DNA of 32,096 nucleotides from NCBI GenBank assembly GCA_036897095.1, contig JAYMSP010001443.1, forward strand, positions 1-32,096. The letters run 5' to 3'. Below the pieces are notes generated by a model. The model saw nothing but the letters and a program-made list of their open reading frames with translations. It had not been told where the DNA came from and did not search any database. Source of the DNA: Plantago elongata. Lineage: Eukaryota > Streptophyta > Magnoliopsida > Lamiales > Plantaginaceae. This document shows positions 20,519 to 31,896 of the stretch, piece by piece (position 1 is the stretch's first letter; every line of letters begins with the position of its first letter). The translations under genes were made by a program, and so were the position numbers.

Positions 20519-20561
20519 TTTTATCACCTTGTTTCTCTCAATTGTAAGTCCAGTATAGATA

Positions 20562-20567
20562 AATAAA
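20562..20567 (+). terminator. OFP: Polyadenylation signal of the OVATE gene
   Basis: AATAAA lies 44 bases after the TAA stop and is followed by T/G-rich sequence, a usual arrangement for a plant 3' end. Confidence 0.55.
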
Positions 20568-20599
20568 ACTGTAGTAGCACTTGGCAGCTAGTCTATACT

Positions 20600-21034
20600 A
20601 TATAGTATATGTATATCAGTGACCATCCATTAATGTTGCTACGCTCAAAACTTGTAGCCTGACTAGGAAGAATCTTGCTTCCACATCTAGTATGTAAAAT
20701 GTATATGTATCTGGAATTCAATCAAATTATGTTCTCTTAAGAAAATCATTATGCATGTGAATGTTTAACCAATGTGATGACTTAAAACGTCAATTCTAAG
20801 TTGGTACCACAACTATTCGTACTACATCCCATTTGAAAGCTACAAAACCTTATGCTAAGAACCGTGTAATGCTACACTTGCTAATTGCTACCACAAACAT
20901 TATTAAATCCGTCTCAATCTAAATTTTACGTTTGATGATTAACATTTTTAATGTGTTTGATTATAAATAAAGTAACTTTTAAGCATATGGTGCAGTGGAT
21001 ATACATTGAGATGTAATTTACTAATTTAAATGTT
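20600..21034. other. Intergenic DNA downstream of the OVATE gene
   Basis: No gene or repeat is recognised. It ends where a LINE remnant begins on the - strand. Confidence 0.5.
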
Positions 21035-21436
21035 TTATAAATATTTACTTATTTTAGAACCACACGATACTGACAATTTCATCAAGCAAATAGGCAAAAG
21101 GAATACAAACGGATCACCCTGACGAACTGCCCGACGAGCAAATTTATGAGCAAGCTCGTTCGAATCACGCTGGACATGAGCTAAACTAAAAGACATGAAA
21201 GAAAACGCTAAAACCTAAATGTCAGATATCACATGACCAACAAATAAAAACTCAAAGTTTGACGAATTAAAAGAAGACGCTAGGGAAAGGCAATTAATTC
21301 GAATAAACTTAAACTCGCCCCATCCTTGCAATATTACCTTCAAACTCTCTATTTTCCGAAAATCTACTTTGGTCTCCAATAGGAAGACCAACATGGGCTT
21401 TGGAATTATGGACGAAATATGACCCAATTTTCTAAT
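21035..21436 (-). pseudogene. LINE remnant: endonuclease start joined to RNase H end
   Basis: One - strand frame from 21436 runs to a TAA at 21035-21037 with a single internal TAG at 21215-21217. The first part reads ISSIIPKPMLVFLLETKVDF, which matches the PD..FL.ETK motif of the APE-type endonuclease of plant LINEs. The part after the TAG reads SLAHVQRDSNELAHKFARRA, which matches the C-terminal end of the RNase H domain (HV.R..N..AH.LAR). In a full LINE these lie thousands of bases apart with reverse transcriptase between them, so a large internal deletion joined them. It cannot encode a working enzyme. Confidence 0.7.
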
Positions 21437-23858
21437 TCACCCAATTAGTGTGGAATTAATTATTTTATTTTTTCCATACAAAATTTTTGCTCAAATATGT
21501 ATGTGGGGGTTGCTGAACTACAATTCCTCGAACGTTTGAATTATCTTCATGATCCTATTTAGCAAAACTAGTTGAAAATGCAGCTGGTAGTTGAAAAGGT
21601 ATATGATAGTTTGTTAGGTAGTGTTTTTTTTCAACAAGCTAAATTGATTAGCTTCTCGAACCAGTTAACTTTACGTTCACGTAACAAGTTTTATATTAAA
21701 AATATTTATTAAGCTAAAAAGTAAATGGTAAACATGAAGTATATAAAATCAGTTTGTAATCTGATTTAGGTAAGTGTTTTCGCATTCTGAGCATTAAGTA
21801 CGTAGAGCAAAACTCGGATATTGCAAAAATGACATTACATGTGTAGTTGCTATCATTTGGTAACTGATCACTAGAAATGGTTATTACATAAGTTTGTGTT
21901 GAATGTACGCCAAGATGGGAATGTAATTAGAAAATTATTAAGTAGCTAGCTTCACAACAATTAATGTTGTTGTCATAAATATAATTAAAGTAGAGGGCGG
22001 GTTAGTTATTAGCATTAATAAGCATGAGCAAGAAGAAAAAGTCACAAGAAGTTGATGATAAATATGTGGACCAAGACACATCTATCGTGTATGAGTGAAT
22101 CCGGTAAGAAATAAGCAAGGCAAGTACGTACTAGTATGTTCCATCTTCGATTTAATAGTAACTACTACTGTTCTTAGAAGTAATCACAATCCTCTTTTTC
22201 CAATCACAATAATAGCCATTCCACTTGTAACATTATGACACTGAAATCGACTTTCGAACTACTAGCTAAAGGTTTTTATTTTTATTAATTCTGGGAAGAA
22301 AATAAATAAACTATACTATATGTATATGATTGATGAACGTGTAACATGTTCTTCATTAGTAGTATATGATATGCATGGTAAAGTTTCAACATAGACCTGA
22401 ACTAAAGCAAGATGAGGAATATGCTTGTTAAGGGTGTGATTGGTTACATATATAAAAAATTTACAATTTTTAACACTTTAACTCGGATTTTACATATTTT
22501 TTTATCCAGTTATAAAGTTGTGTGTATTTTGATCATATTTTACATCGATTGATATAAATTAAGTAGATAAGAACACATAATTAAATGCATGTGTTTTAAA
22601 ACAATACCATCATTTCATTCGGTTTTGCAATTTTAAAATGTAAACAATCATTGCAAAATAGCGGGTCATCCGTTAATTTTGTATTGAAACACTTATATAT
22701 TTAAATCTACATACTAAGTACTCTTATATTTAAGAAACCACATATCCTATTTATGAAATTTAATTTACTAGCTGTCTGATCATCATCCATCAACTAATTT
22801 ATGAGTCTAAATTAACATAGGCATAAGAACTGGACATGATATATCCAGAACAGACATTCTATTTTATTGCATGGACAAATCAAATTAATGAAAATTTTAA
22901 TATACTGCACTATGGAACTTTCAATCAGTTATGTGTTATGGACCACATGATATATACGATATTGATTGGGACAAAAGAAATTCCTTATCATTTCTTTCTG
23001 TAGCTTTTGTTAGATCAGGTTTAATTCTTTCCCCTATACATTTTCATTTTCTTCCACAACGTTCCATGCACCATCAAATTATATTGGTATTTAACACAAT
23101 TTAATTGAATATTTATATTTATATCTTAATTAAATTTAATTTGTATTTATAATTATAAACGATTCATAAGCATAAAAATTAAAAAGATAAAGTAAAATTT
23201 CAAAATAAATATTACTAATTAGATCCGAACTATTATAAATTTACTTTTAAAATATCTCATTGTACGTGAATTAATCATAAACGGTGGTAAATGCGTGAGA
23301 ATGAAAATTGAGAAAAAGAAAACTTAAGATAATGTTTGTGTTTGAGAAAGTCAGAGATGGGCGGTGGGAAATGAAGTGAAATAGATTAAATGTGGTCTAA
23401 TTTGTCGGCTGGCTGGCCGCATTAGAACTGAGAAGAGAAGCTAGGCCTGGCCCTACCTGATGATCTGATCTGACGACATGATACTTGGCCATAAGTCCAT
23501 AACCCATACTAGCTAGTCATTATACACTACTCATCAACCTAACTATGTTATAAATTTAACTCAGAAGCTCTTGTAAGTTAAGCTTTCCATATGTTTATTT
23601 CTTGGACAAATTGAATGCTATCTAGCTACCTAAGCAAAAGTACTTCGAAAAACAGGATAAGTCAGGACGGTTTCCAGGCTCGAGCGGCTAACACTTCATT
23701 CAAATTAAATTTTTTATAATTAAAAAGATTTCATTCAAATTCTATTCTAAAAAATAAAATTTATGGGGCTTCATATAAATATATGTATGTGAATTCGTCG
23801 AAAAGAAATATCATTTAAGGTGGAAAAAATATATTTTTTAATTAAAATCATCAATGGT
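21437..23858. other. AT-rich intergenic DNA with a possible MITE
   Basis: No gene is seen. Near 22434-22655, GTGTGATTGGTTACA and the reverse complement of TGTAAACAATCATTGC form an imperfect inverted repeat (about 12 of 15) around an AT-rich core, which suggests a small DNA element without a clear target duplication. Confidence 0.4.
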
Positions 23859-24098
23859 TTATACGTACATATGCGTAACAGAAGGAAAGCTTTCTTCGCC
23901 TGCTTTGCTTCCATGTTTGGCCAGAATATCCGCAACGGCATTGGCTTCTCGATACACAAAAGAAACTTCTTCTACTTGCACCTCCTCCATTAGCTTAGAG
24001 ATATCCTGGATGAGGTCCTTGTGCCACACCACCGCCTCCTGGTGCCTGTGAAAGAACCCAATAAACTTTAACTTGGAAGGAGGGGATATTAATGCAAT
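23859..24098 (-). pseudogene. RNase H-like (RVT_3) fragment of a LINE-type element
   Basis: The - strand is open for 79 codons from 24098 to a TAA at 23859-23861, with no start codon. It reads QEAVVWHKDLIQDISKLMEE and then VSFVYREANAVADILAKHGS. The word FVYREANAVADILAKHG is the hallmark C-terminal motif of plant RNase H-like domains found in LINEs and in host proteins derived from them. The N-terminal half of the domain, with the first catalytic aspartate, is missing. It is a separate remnant from the one at 21035-21436, with different sequence. Confidence 0.7.
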
Positions 24099-27000
24099 TC
24101 ATAATCTAGAGATGGAGTGTTGGAGGATGTGTGCTATGTTATCAGTGGAGGGAGCTAGAATTACAACTAGTATGAGGTGACACAATCAAATTCCAGTGAG
24201 CTTTGTCTCCATCTCCGAATGGAGTTTTATGTTTTCCAAATAGGAAGTATTGTTCATTTAATTGTAATTAAACATGAAATTAAGAATATCAATGTATCAT
24301 TAAGGTGTGGCACTGTAAATTCTCTAGCAGTCTAGTTAGTTATATACTAGTATTATTTTTGAAAATTATTAAAAAATATAGTAATTCCCTTATTATCCTG
24401 TTAAAGTGTAATTATATTTGAAAACACATTTAAATATAGTGAGCCACCTCTGGTCCATTTTAATGTTTGATGATAATAATAAGAGAAATTTCATTTTGAT
24501 ATGTATTCATATTTGGTTAATTTGGATAAGATTGATAATAAAATAAATTTTATTTTTAGGTATATTTCGTACTGACGGTAATATAATTCTTCTATAGATG
24601 ATTCGTGATTAATTTACTACTTTCCCTCATGATTGAGTTTCTTATACAAAAGTATGAGGTACAAGGACCCATACCACTGGTATCAAAATTAGAATACAAT
24701 AAAGCCAAATCAAAATACCATTAAAACTACTGAGGCATGAATATACATCAAATTGGGCATGTAACAATGTAAAGATTACACCAAAATCCATCTTACACAG
24801 AAATCCACCCAAGACAAAATACATCTTACATAAGCCTCAGTATAGCAACCAATGCAGGTACATAGTTCTACCAAGCCAAACAGAAAACATATTTCAAAAT
24901 TTCTGCATTTACAATCTTACACCGCGCGTGACACTCCTTAAAAAATTTTACAGTTACAATCCAAAATATTTTTTCTCAAGAAGTTGAAAACACTTAATTT
25001 TAAACACGGTGATCGTATCAGTCTAGGTAAACGTTGTAGTTGTTGATTGGGTTCAGCCAAATAAACCAAGCTAGAACTATTTAGATGATGTAAATAATTT
25101 TTGGATAGTTTTAGACTTTTAAATTTTGGGTGTGTAGTTGCTGAAGAATAGTGATAAAACTCACGGCATTTTATGAATATGTATTTTATTTTTATATTTC
25201 GTCGTTCTTTTTAAAATATTACTAAATGATGAATAGTTATATATTTACGATTATAATTGTCTAGCATAACTCTTTAAACTACTAAATGATTGATGCACTT
25301 CATACCTTCTAACAAATAGTAAAATGTCTACATTTACATACAAATTACTCATTTTAAGTTGGTTTAATCGAACTTACTCAAAAATAAACTGAAGAGACTC
25401 TTTCACTTATGGATAGGTAATATTTACAATTCAACTACTTTCTAAGTTAACTTGTGTACACAAATTTTGTAGAATTTTTTTTGCATTTACCATTCAAGAT
25501 ACTAATGTCTCATGAAACATAATATATGAGTTCGTAGGTGATCTAAATTTGATTAATTTTATAAAATTTATAGGATGAAACATAATATATGAATTTGCAA
25601 GTGATTTAAATTCGATTAGTTTTATAAAGATTAGTTTTATAAAGATTAGTCACGTGTATCATTTTGTAGTTACTAATTATTGGTATTCAAATCAGAAATA
25701 AAGGTGGGTTAAGTTTATACCGTTTCCATCTTAGATGAAGAAAAACGTGAGGAAAATTTGTCCATCCATCCACTCCGACATGTATGTATCGAATGTTTGT
25801 GTACTACATAACACACGTTCCACATATCACTATTAGTTGCTAGCTAACAAGTGCATGCACTCAATTTATGCACACGAATGCGAGGCCTAATATTCATTTA
25901 TTTATCTATAAATAAATCAATCAATGTTATGCGGCGTGTACAAATTTTTCTATATTCACCATGTGACCATGTCCTTGTAGTCCCTCTCTTTTTCCTTTAC
26001 AATATCGTCCATTCTCAGTAGCTGCCTGCCCATATCTTTTTTATTTTAATTTCTAAATTATATTTTGTTTGTTTGTTTCCCTTAAAGTAATAAATAAACA
26101 AATTATTTATAACGGGGGCCGGCAGTTCATAAATGGCCGCGGTGAATGATTGATCAATGATTCAAAGATATAGATCCACATTATATTTTCTCGTTCGTTT
26201 TATTGATTAACAAACTAAATTATTAATTAATTAAAATATTAATATTATTTATATAGATAAATTAAATATTAAGCAATACTAATAATATAGTGAAAAGTCA
26301 AGTAATATTTAAGCAAAGAAAAAAAATAAAAAATAATTAGGTGATGGAGAACTTACAATATTAACACAAAATTCAAAATCGATTGTAATTAAATAAAATA
26401 AACGATAAAAACATAATATACTCACCGCAACCCATCTTCTCATGAAAATCATGCGCATAACTTGTCCTCTCAAAAAGTGAAATATGTAGATTATCTCATT
26501 ATATTCGCCCAACCCATTTCATAATTCCCGAATTCTCCATTTTGTTCTATAGAAAATGATGGATGGCTTGTACATGTTATGTCACAACCTAGCTCATTAA
26601 GCAAAACAAAGACATTAATAATAAAATAAAATAAAATAAAATAAAAAGTCATACCTGATTTCTCCTTTATACCACCACCACTCGTTATCATTACAAAAAA
26701 ATGAAATTCGAGATTTTTTTTGTTTTTCACTCAACTCTTTTGACGAATTTAAAGTAACTCTCATCTATTTGTATCAAAATCTTTTAACTAACAGTTTGAG
26801 TTACATAAAAGTTGTCATTTAGTGATTATCTTCTCCAACAATATTTATTAGAAAAATTGCAACTTTCATTTAAATGTTTAAAAAGTCCATCTTGAACAAA
26901 AATTTAATATAGTGGAAAATTTGTCTCACTATAGATTCAAACGCACGTATACAGTGTCGCATGTGCACATATATATACTTATATTTAGCTATTCTCGAAA

Positions 27001-27439
27001 TTACGTGAAGGGTTTGGCGAACAAAGTAAGACAAAATAGTATCATTTCAATTATCATGTCATTCTCATAATAAATTAAATTCCAAATGGGTTTTAGTAAG
27101 ACGTACGTGTGCATCTAAAGGTCACAAAATATTTTAGTCACGGATTTCTATTTTATTTGCATGATGGCCTACGTCTCTACCTCAACCCGCTGTACATTTG
27201 AAACAATCTAAGTTTTAGTAAAAATAATTTTGAGAATTGATGTAGGGTTAAAGTGAATAGTTCACGACTTAGTGTTTCCAAGGAGGCGTAATTTGATCCT
27301 AGTTCAAATGATATTTTTTGTTTGGGAAAGTCTACTTCCAATCGATTTTAGTTAGTTAAGCATAATAAGACGAATGAAGGAACTAAGATGGAGGGTCGCC
27401 CTTCAGATAAGTTCGTCCTTCATTGATGGTCAGTTTGTA
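24099..27439. other. AT-rich intergenic DNA, no gene seen
   Basis: The stretch 24640-24960 has a different base mix and on the - strand reads like the 3' untranslated end of a retroelement, but no ends were found. An (ATAAA)n microsatellite lies at about 26621-26646. Confidence 0.5.
25512..25643. repeat. Nested tandem repeats, 63 and 15 bp
   Basis: Two 63-bp units begin ATGAAACATAATATATGA at 25512 and 25575. The second ends in a 15-bp unit GATTAGTTTTATAAA that is itself repeated at 25614-25628 and 25629-25643. Confidence 0.8.
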
Positions 27440-27720
27440 TTCAAGTTGTAGGATCGCGGTTTGTCAATGGTAAGAGGATTATAACTTGTCTATTCACGTC
27501 CTTCTGTCTGTGTATTGGCATTTCATCTCTAGGCGGTATAAGATCACAGTTCCTCAATGAGAAGAGGCCTGCCACCTGTTTAATCGGTTCCGTACTTCTG
27601 TCTAAGTACGGCAGTTCGTCTCTAGGCGGTATAGGATCACGGTTCATCAATGAGAAGAGTTAATTTGCCACTTGTTATGTCAGTCCCATCGTTCTATCTA
27701 GGTCCGATAGTAATATGAAA
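27440..27720. repeat. About 90-bp tandem repeat, three copies
   Basis: TAGGATCGCGGTTTGTCAATG near 27450, TAAGATCACAGTTCCTCAATG near 27539 and TAGGATCACGGTTCATCAATG near 27631 mark three units, each followed by AAGAG. TTCTGTCT and CATCTCTAGGCGGTATA occur in the units too. The period of 89-92 bases is close to a multiple of three, so - strand frames stay open here, but no coding role is supported. Confidence 0.75.
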
Positions 27721-27999
27721 CAAGAGAATAAGGTGTTAGACCCTTTTTGACTAGCTAGTTTGCCTTGGACAAACTGGTACTTAGACTTAATCTCGAACCT
27801 TTAGTAGGTATGTCAAGTCTCAATCTCGGACCTATAAACTAAGATAGTGAATATTTTGTTATAATTACTTACGATTAATGAGTAAATGTATTGTATTCAT
27901 AGTAGTAAGGTTCTAGGGACACACTTTCGGAATGCCGAGTTTGGTCTACTTGGAACATTTTGACATGATCTCGGAGGGGCGCGTTCTACCACATCATAA

Positions 28000-28401
28000 T
28001 TGAGTGTCAGTCCCTGCCTTTTATGTCGAACGCACTTTTCTACAACGTATAGTTGGGCAGAGTCTTAGTGAATGTCGGTCCTCCCCTCCGAGCCGTATCA
28101 TATAAGTATTCTTGTTCCAGATGTGTGAGAGAATAGGGAAGGTCAGACTCCCACTATGTAGGACCATATTTTGATCTCGAGCTTTAGAGACGACTTGGTA
28201 ATTTAGTGTTGGTCCCTTCTTATGTCCGATGCACTTTCTGTGACGTATAGTTGGGCTGAGATTAGTGAAGGTCGGTCCTCCCCTCCAAGCCATGACATAT
28301 TAGTATTCTTCTTCCCGGTGGCAGGAGAGTAGGGTAGGTCGGGCCTCCCTTATGTAGGATCATAGTAAACCTCGAACTTCTTTTAGAGACGCTAGTAGAC
28401 C
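28000..28401. repeat. 198-bp tandem duplication
   Basis: Two units share ACGTATAGTTGGGC (28046 and 28244), GTCGGTCCTCCCCTCC, TAAGTATTCTT and TATGTAGGA.CATA. The second unit is cut near its end by the hAT-type insertion at 28402 and continues after it from 29136 with CTTCTTAATTTACTG, matching CTTGGTAATTTAGTG in the first unit. Confidence 0.8.
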
Positions 28402-29127
28402 CAGGCACGGACCTATGTATATTTGAAGGGCCGTAATCGATGCCCCTCAATTTTAGACATGAAATGTCTATTATATCTTTTTCAAAAATTTAATGAATAG
28501 TGATATATTTAGCAAGAATGAATTATGAAAGAAATTGGTACATCTCAATTGGTGCACCTATCTTTGTTAAAGACTTTCATTGCCAATTGATCACAAGTTC
28601 AATTCACAGTAGTGCTAGATTTTCCAACCATTTTGTTTATATTGTTTTCTATTTGACATTTTTCATTGTTTCTTTATGATTCAGTAACATTTTTTATTAT
28701 TTCTCTCTTTTTTAATGTTTTTTTATTATTTCTCTCTTTTTTAATGTTCTTTTTTAACATTAACATCTTTTATTATTTCTCTCTTTTTTAATGTTATTTA
28801 ATTTTAGTTTACATTTCACAACCATATTTTATAAATACTTAACTTTATTTCATTTAACCCTCTCATTTTCTTTATTTTTTTCATTTAATGGTAAATTCAT
28901 TTACTTAATATACTTAAAAAAATTATTCAATCTAAACAAAGCTATATTTTATCTAATTCCTCCCGTTTATGAGTACATAATTTAAAAAATTATAGTCTAA
29001 ACATTGTTCTTTACTATGTGAGTTTTGAAAACGTAATTTTCATTAGTCATTAAATAATAAAATTTTTAATTAAATTTATAGTAAAATAATTCGCTACCCC
29101 TGACATATATTTCTGTGTCCGTCCCTG
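28402..29127. mobile_element. Non-autonomous hAT-type element, 726 bp
   Basis: The left end is CAGGCACGGACCTATGTATA and the right end read on the - strand is CAGGGACGGACACAG, imperfect terminal inverted repeats of the hAT type. The 8-bp target duplication AGTAGACC is perfect (28394-28401 and 29128-29135). No transposase frame is present. The interior has a TTATTATTTCTCTC..TTTTTTAATGTT repeat (about 28688-28795, three to four copies) and, near 28540-28610, a stretch with a B-box-like AGTTCAATTC. Confidence 0.9.
28688..28795. repeat. About 30-bp T-rich tandem repeat inside the hAT element
   Basis: TTATTATTTCTCTCTTTTTT followed by AATGTT occurs three times, with a TTTAACATTAACATC variant between the last two. 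Slippage of low-complexity sequence would explain it. Confidence 0.75.
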
Positions 29128-29135
29128 AGTAGACC

Positions 29136-29920
29136 TTCTTAATTTACTGTATTGTAGGTCGAACTTTATTATACATATCAATAATAAAAGTAAATCATAT
29201 GCCTACGATTTTATGTTACCATTATCTTATATAGTCTATATCTTGAAGTAGATAATTAATATTTTACAGTACTTAGTATTGCTCACATTTTGTTCTGACC
29301 CTAAATGCCGATCATATCATGGGCTCGTTTTCTCAATATTCCTTTTGGCTTAAATCTGTTCCAAGAAAATAAATAAATACAAAACATGTTCGATGAAAAC
29401 AAGTGATTAATGTAAAGAATAGGACATGACAAAGTAAATGGAGGTGGGACCAATCCTACACCGTTACACGTCGTATCAACGGGTTTGTGATGGGCAGTAC
29501 ATGGGAACCGTTCAGCATGGTGTTAAATGAAATTATTCATCCATTACACTGTTCTCTTAACTTACTTCTAACCTCACTAATCAATTATCTCTCCTTAACT
29601 TTTAAATTAAACTAACAATTTTAATTTTAATTATTTAATTTTCATTATGTAAATTACTAAATTATATATATATTACTATAATTTAAGAGTAACTTGTAGT
29701 TAAAGACAAGACAATTGACCACATAATAGTAAAATAGAAAGATTTCCTTAGTAAGGGTGAAGTCATGAGTTTTTCTTAGTCCGTGCTCGAACTCGAGTTT
29801 AAATACAAGTAACATAAGATATTTACTCCGTATACATTACTTCGTACAATATGTATTTTAAACCATACCACATCTGATAAATAATACAAAAACTTGTAAA
29901 AGTCCAAATTTTTTTTTAAA
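29136..29920. other. AT-rich intergenic DNA, no gene seen
   Basis: The first bases continue the 198-bp duplication. TACTCCGTATACATTACTTCG near 29825 resembles the end of some plant MITEs, but no partner end was found. Confidence 0.4.
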
Positions 29921-29995
29921 CGGCTAAAGGGTGACTCAAACCTCCAACTTGGTTGGGGGTGAATCGTTTTACGAACTGAACTGCACTTTGTTGTC
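29921..29995 (-). repeat. tRNA-like (SINE head) fragment
   Basis: On the - strand, CAGTTCAGTTCGTAAAACG resembles an A box region and GGTTTGAGTCAC (29931-29942) a B box, with CCCCCAACCAAGTTGG between them able to form an anticodon-type stem. A run of A follows. Several bases depart from the box consensus, so it is a decayed tRNA-derived fragment. Confidence 0.5.
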
Positions 29996-30939
29996 TTCAA
30001 GTTTTTGTGAGAGTTCTGAGAGTCCTGCAATATTATATGCTAATTGTGCAGTGTTGTGTGTAAATAGACTTTGGTGTTTTTATAAATTGTATATTGTTGT
30101 ATATTAATTGTGCAGCTGAATCTTTTTATGTAGAACTCTTAGGATTTTTCGGAGTCTCAAAAGAGTTTCTCAATAAATAATAACCAATATCAATTTTACA
30201 CACAAATTACATATTTTATAATTAAAATTACATTTATAAGTCAATCCTCAGGATGGGAGGTGGTTTGTCTATACTTATTTTGGATATAATTGAATTGATA
30301 TTGCTAATAAAAATATTAAACCATGTGAAACGTTTGTGTAGCCAATAGTTATTTTTAAATTATGGAAAACATTAATGTTTCTTAACTAAACACCCTGAGT
30401 TATAATTGATAGCCTTAAGATATGTAAGTTATTTTTTAAATTTAAACCTGGTGGGTCCTTTTATTTTATCTTTATTATAGACGGTATTGTTACTATTGTA
30501 AGTGACTTAAATATCAAATAAAAATAAAAATTGAACATATATACCCGTAAAATATCCGAAAAGTCACCATGTACTGAATACGGGGTCATGGACAATGTAG
30601 CTTCGCCCATGTTCCTTAGAATGGAGGGAGTATGTGAGTAAATGAATCTTGAAATTTAACGGTTTTGACAATAAAAAGTTAAAACGGATAAATGAAAATT
30701 AGATTGCCCGAGTATGAATACTAAATTCATCCACATTGTTTTGATTAAAAATCAAATAAAAATTTTGAAAAAGAAAATCAATAAATAAAGGAAAGTAACA
30801 TCTCATTTTTCATGGGCCACCCATACGTCAATATTATTTGGGCCGAGATTGATCCAACTACGGGTCCATTTATGTTATAATTAAGCCCCACAAATGGCCC
30901 ATCAGCCAAAATCCTGGATTTTTTCAAATCGACTATTTA
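29996..30939. other. Intergenic DNA, no gene seen
   Basis: Near 30622-30634, AGAATGGAGGGAGTA resembles one end of a Stowaway MITE with its TA target, but the other end was not found. Nothing else is recognised. Confidence 0.4.
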
Positions 30940-31107
30940 GGCTCTGTTCTTTTCGTCTCAACTCAATTGAATTGATCTAAACTGAACTATATGAGACAGA
31001 ATTGAATTGAACAAATTTGTACTATAAAAAACAACTAAGCAAAGCTGAACTGGATGAATTTTAACTGAACTGAAATTAATGAGTTTTCAGATGAAGAAAA
31101 CAGAGTC
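30940..31107. mobile_element. Tourist-like MITE with TTA duplication, 168 bp
   Basis: The left end GGCTCTGTTCTTTTCGTC and the right end read on the - strand (GACTCTGTTTTCTTCATC) are inverted repeats. TTA flanks both sides (30937-30939 and 31108-31110), the target used by PIF/Harbinger transposases. The interior is AACTGAACTGAAAT and GAATTGAATTGAAC runs. It is the best preserved of four related sequences (near 1195, 3226, 17859 and here). Confidence 0.8.
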
Positions 31108-31123
31108 TTAGTCTTGTTAATTA

Positions 31124-31245
31124 CTTCCTCCGCCTCATTTCATGTTTCCCGTTTTGAAATTTGCGGTTTGATATTGATTCTTACTTAAAGTTGAGAAAGA
31201 TGATGAGAAAAAATCAAAATGAAAAACATAGACGATTCGAGGAAG
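31124..31245. mobile_element. Stowaway-like MITE with TA duplication, 122 bp
   Basis: It starts CTTCCTCCGCCTCATTTC after TA (31122-31123) and ends GATTCGAGGAAG before TA (31246-31247). The terminal CTYCCTCCG and TA target are typical of Stowaway elements moved by Mariner-type transposases. It lies 16 bp from the Tourist-like element. Confidence 0.75.
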
Positions 31246-31774
31246 TAGTATTTTGATTTACTTGCGTTAATTATAAAGTTGTTGTTTTTATTTGGAGATT
31301 TACCTATATCACCCTTTTAAGGTAGTTCTTAAACATTTAGGTTCTTATTGCTTGAAATATTAAAAGACAACTTCTTCTATTTCATTTTGACTAAATACAA
31401 TTTTAGGATTTGTTATAAAAAATTAAAAGTTTGAGATAGGTTTATTAGAATTTGAAAATTTTGAGTTAAAATTGGAAACAAAAGTAATAATGAAAGGTAA
31501 AATTATAATGTTAATGATTAGAATTGACTTTTGTACTTTATTATAAATAATTATATTTCATAAGTTATTTTTAGTCCTTGGTAATATTTCAAACATAAGG
31601 ATTTAAGATCATTCCCAATGGTGACGGTCCGACGGCGCGTCGTCTTCCCACGACGACGCGTCGTCGTCGTTTTTGCTCTAATGGTAGCGCGTCGTCGTCG
31701 CCATGTCATTGTTTTTTAAATTCAAAATCAAACATAATTTAAAATTCAAATTCATATTGAAGAATTCATGAGTA

Positions 31775-31864
31775 CAAACAAGACAGAAGGTGAAAAACAC
31801 AAAGCAAGCAAGGCAGAAAGAAAAAAACACAAAGCAAACAAGACAGAAGGTAAAAAAAACACAA
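31775..31864. repeat. 30-bp tandem repeat, three copies
   Basis: Units CAAACAAGACAGAAGGTGAA.., CAAGCAAGGCAGAAAGAAAA.. and CAAACAAGACAGAAGGTAAA.. each end in ACACAAAG or a close variant, at 31775, 31805 and 31835. It lies 3' of the coding remnant on the - strand, so it would be in an untranslated region. Confidence 0.85.
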
Positions 31865-31896
31865 ATACGACACACTACGGAAGCGATCATTCGCGA

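Noticed and set aside
27441-28450. Three - strand open frames of 62-90 codons
   Set aside because: They are open because the tandem periods are near multiples of three; the peptide repeats have no domain character.
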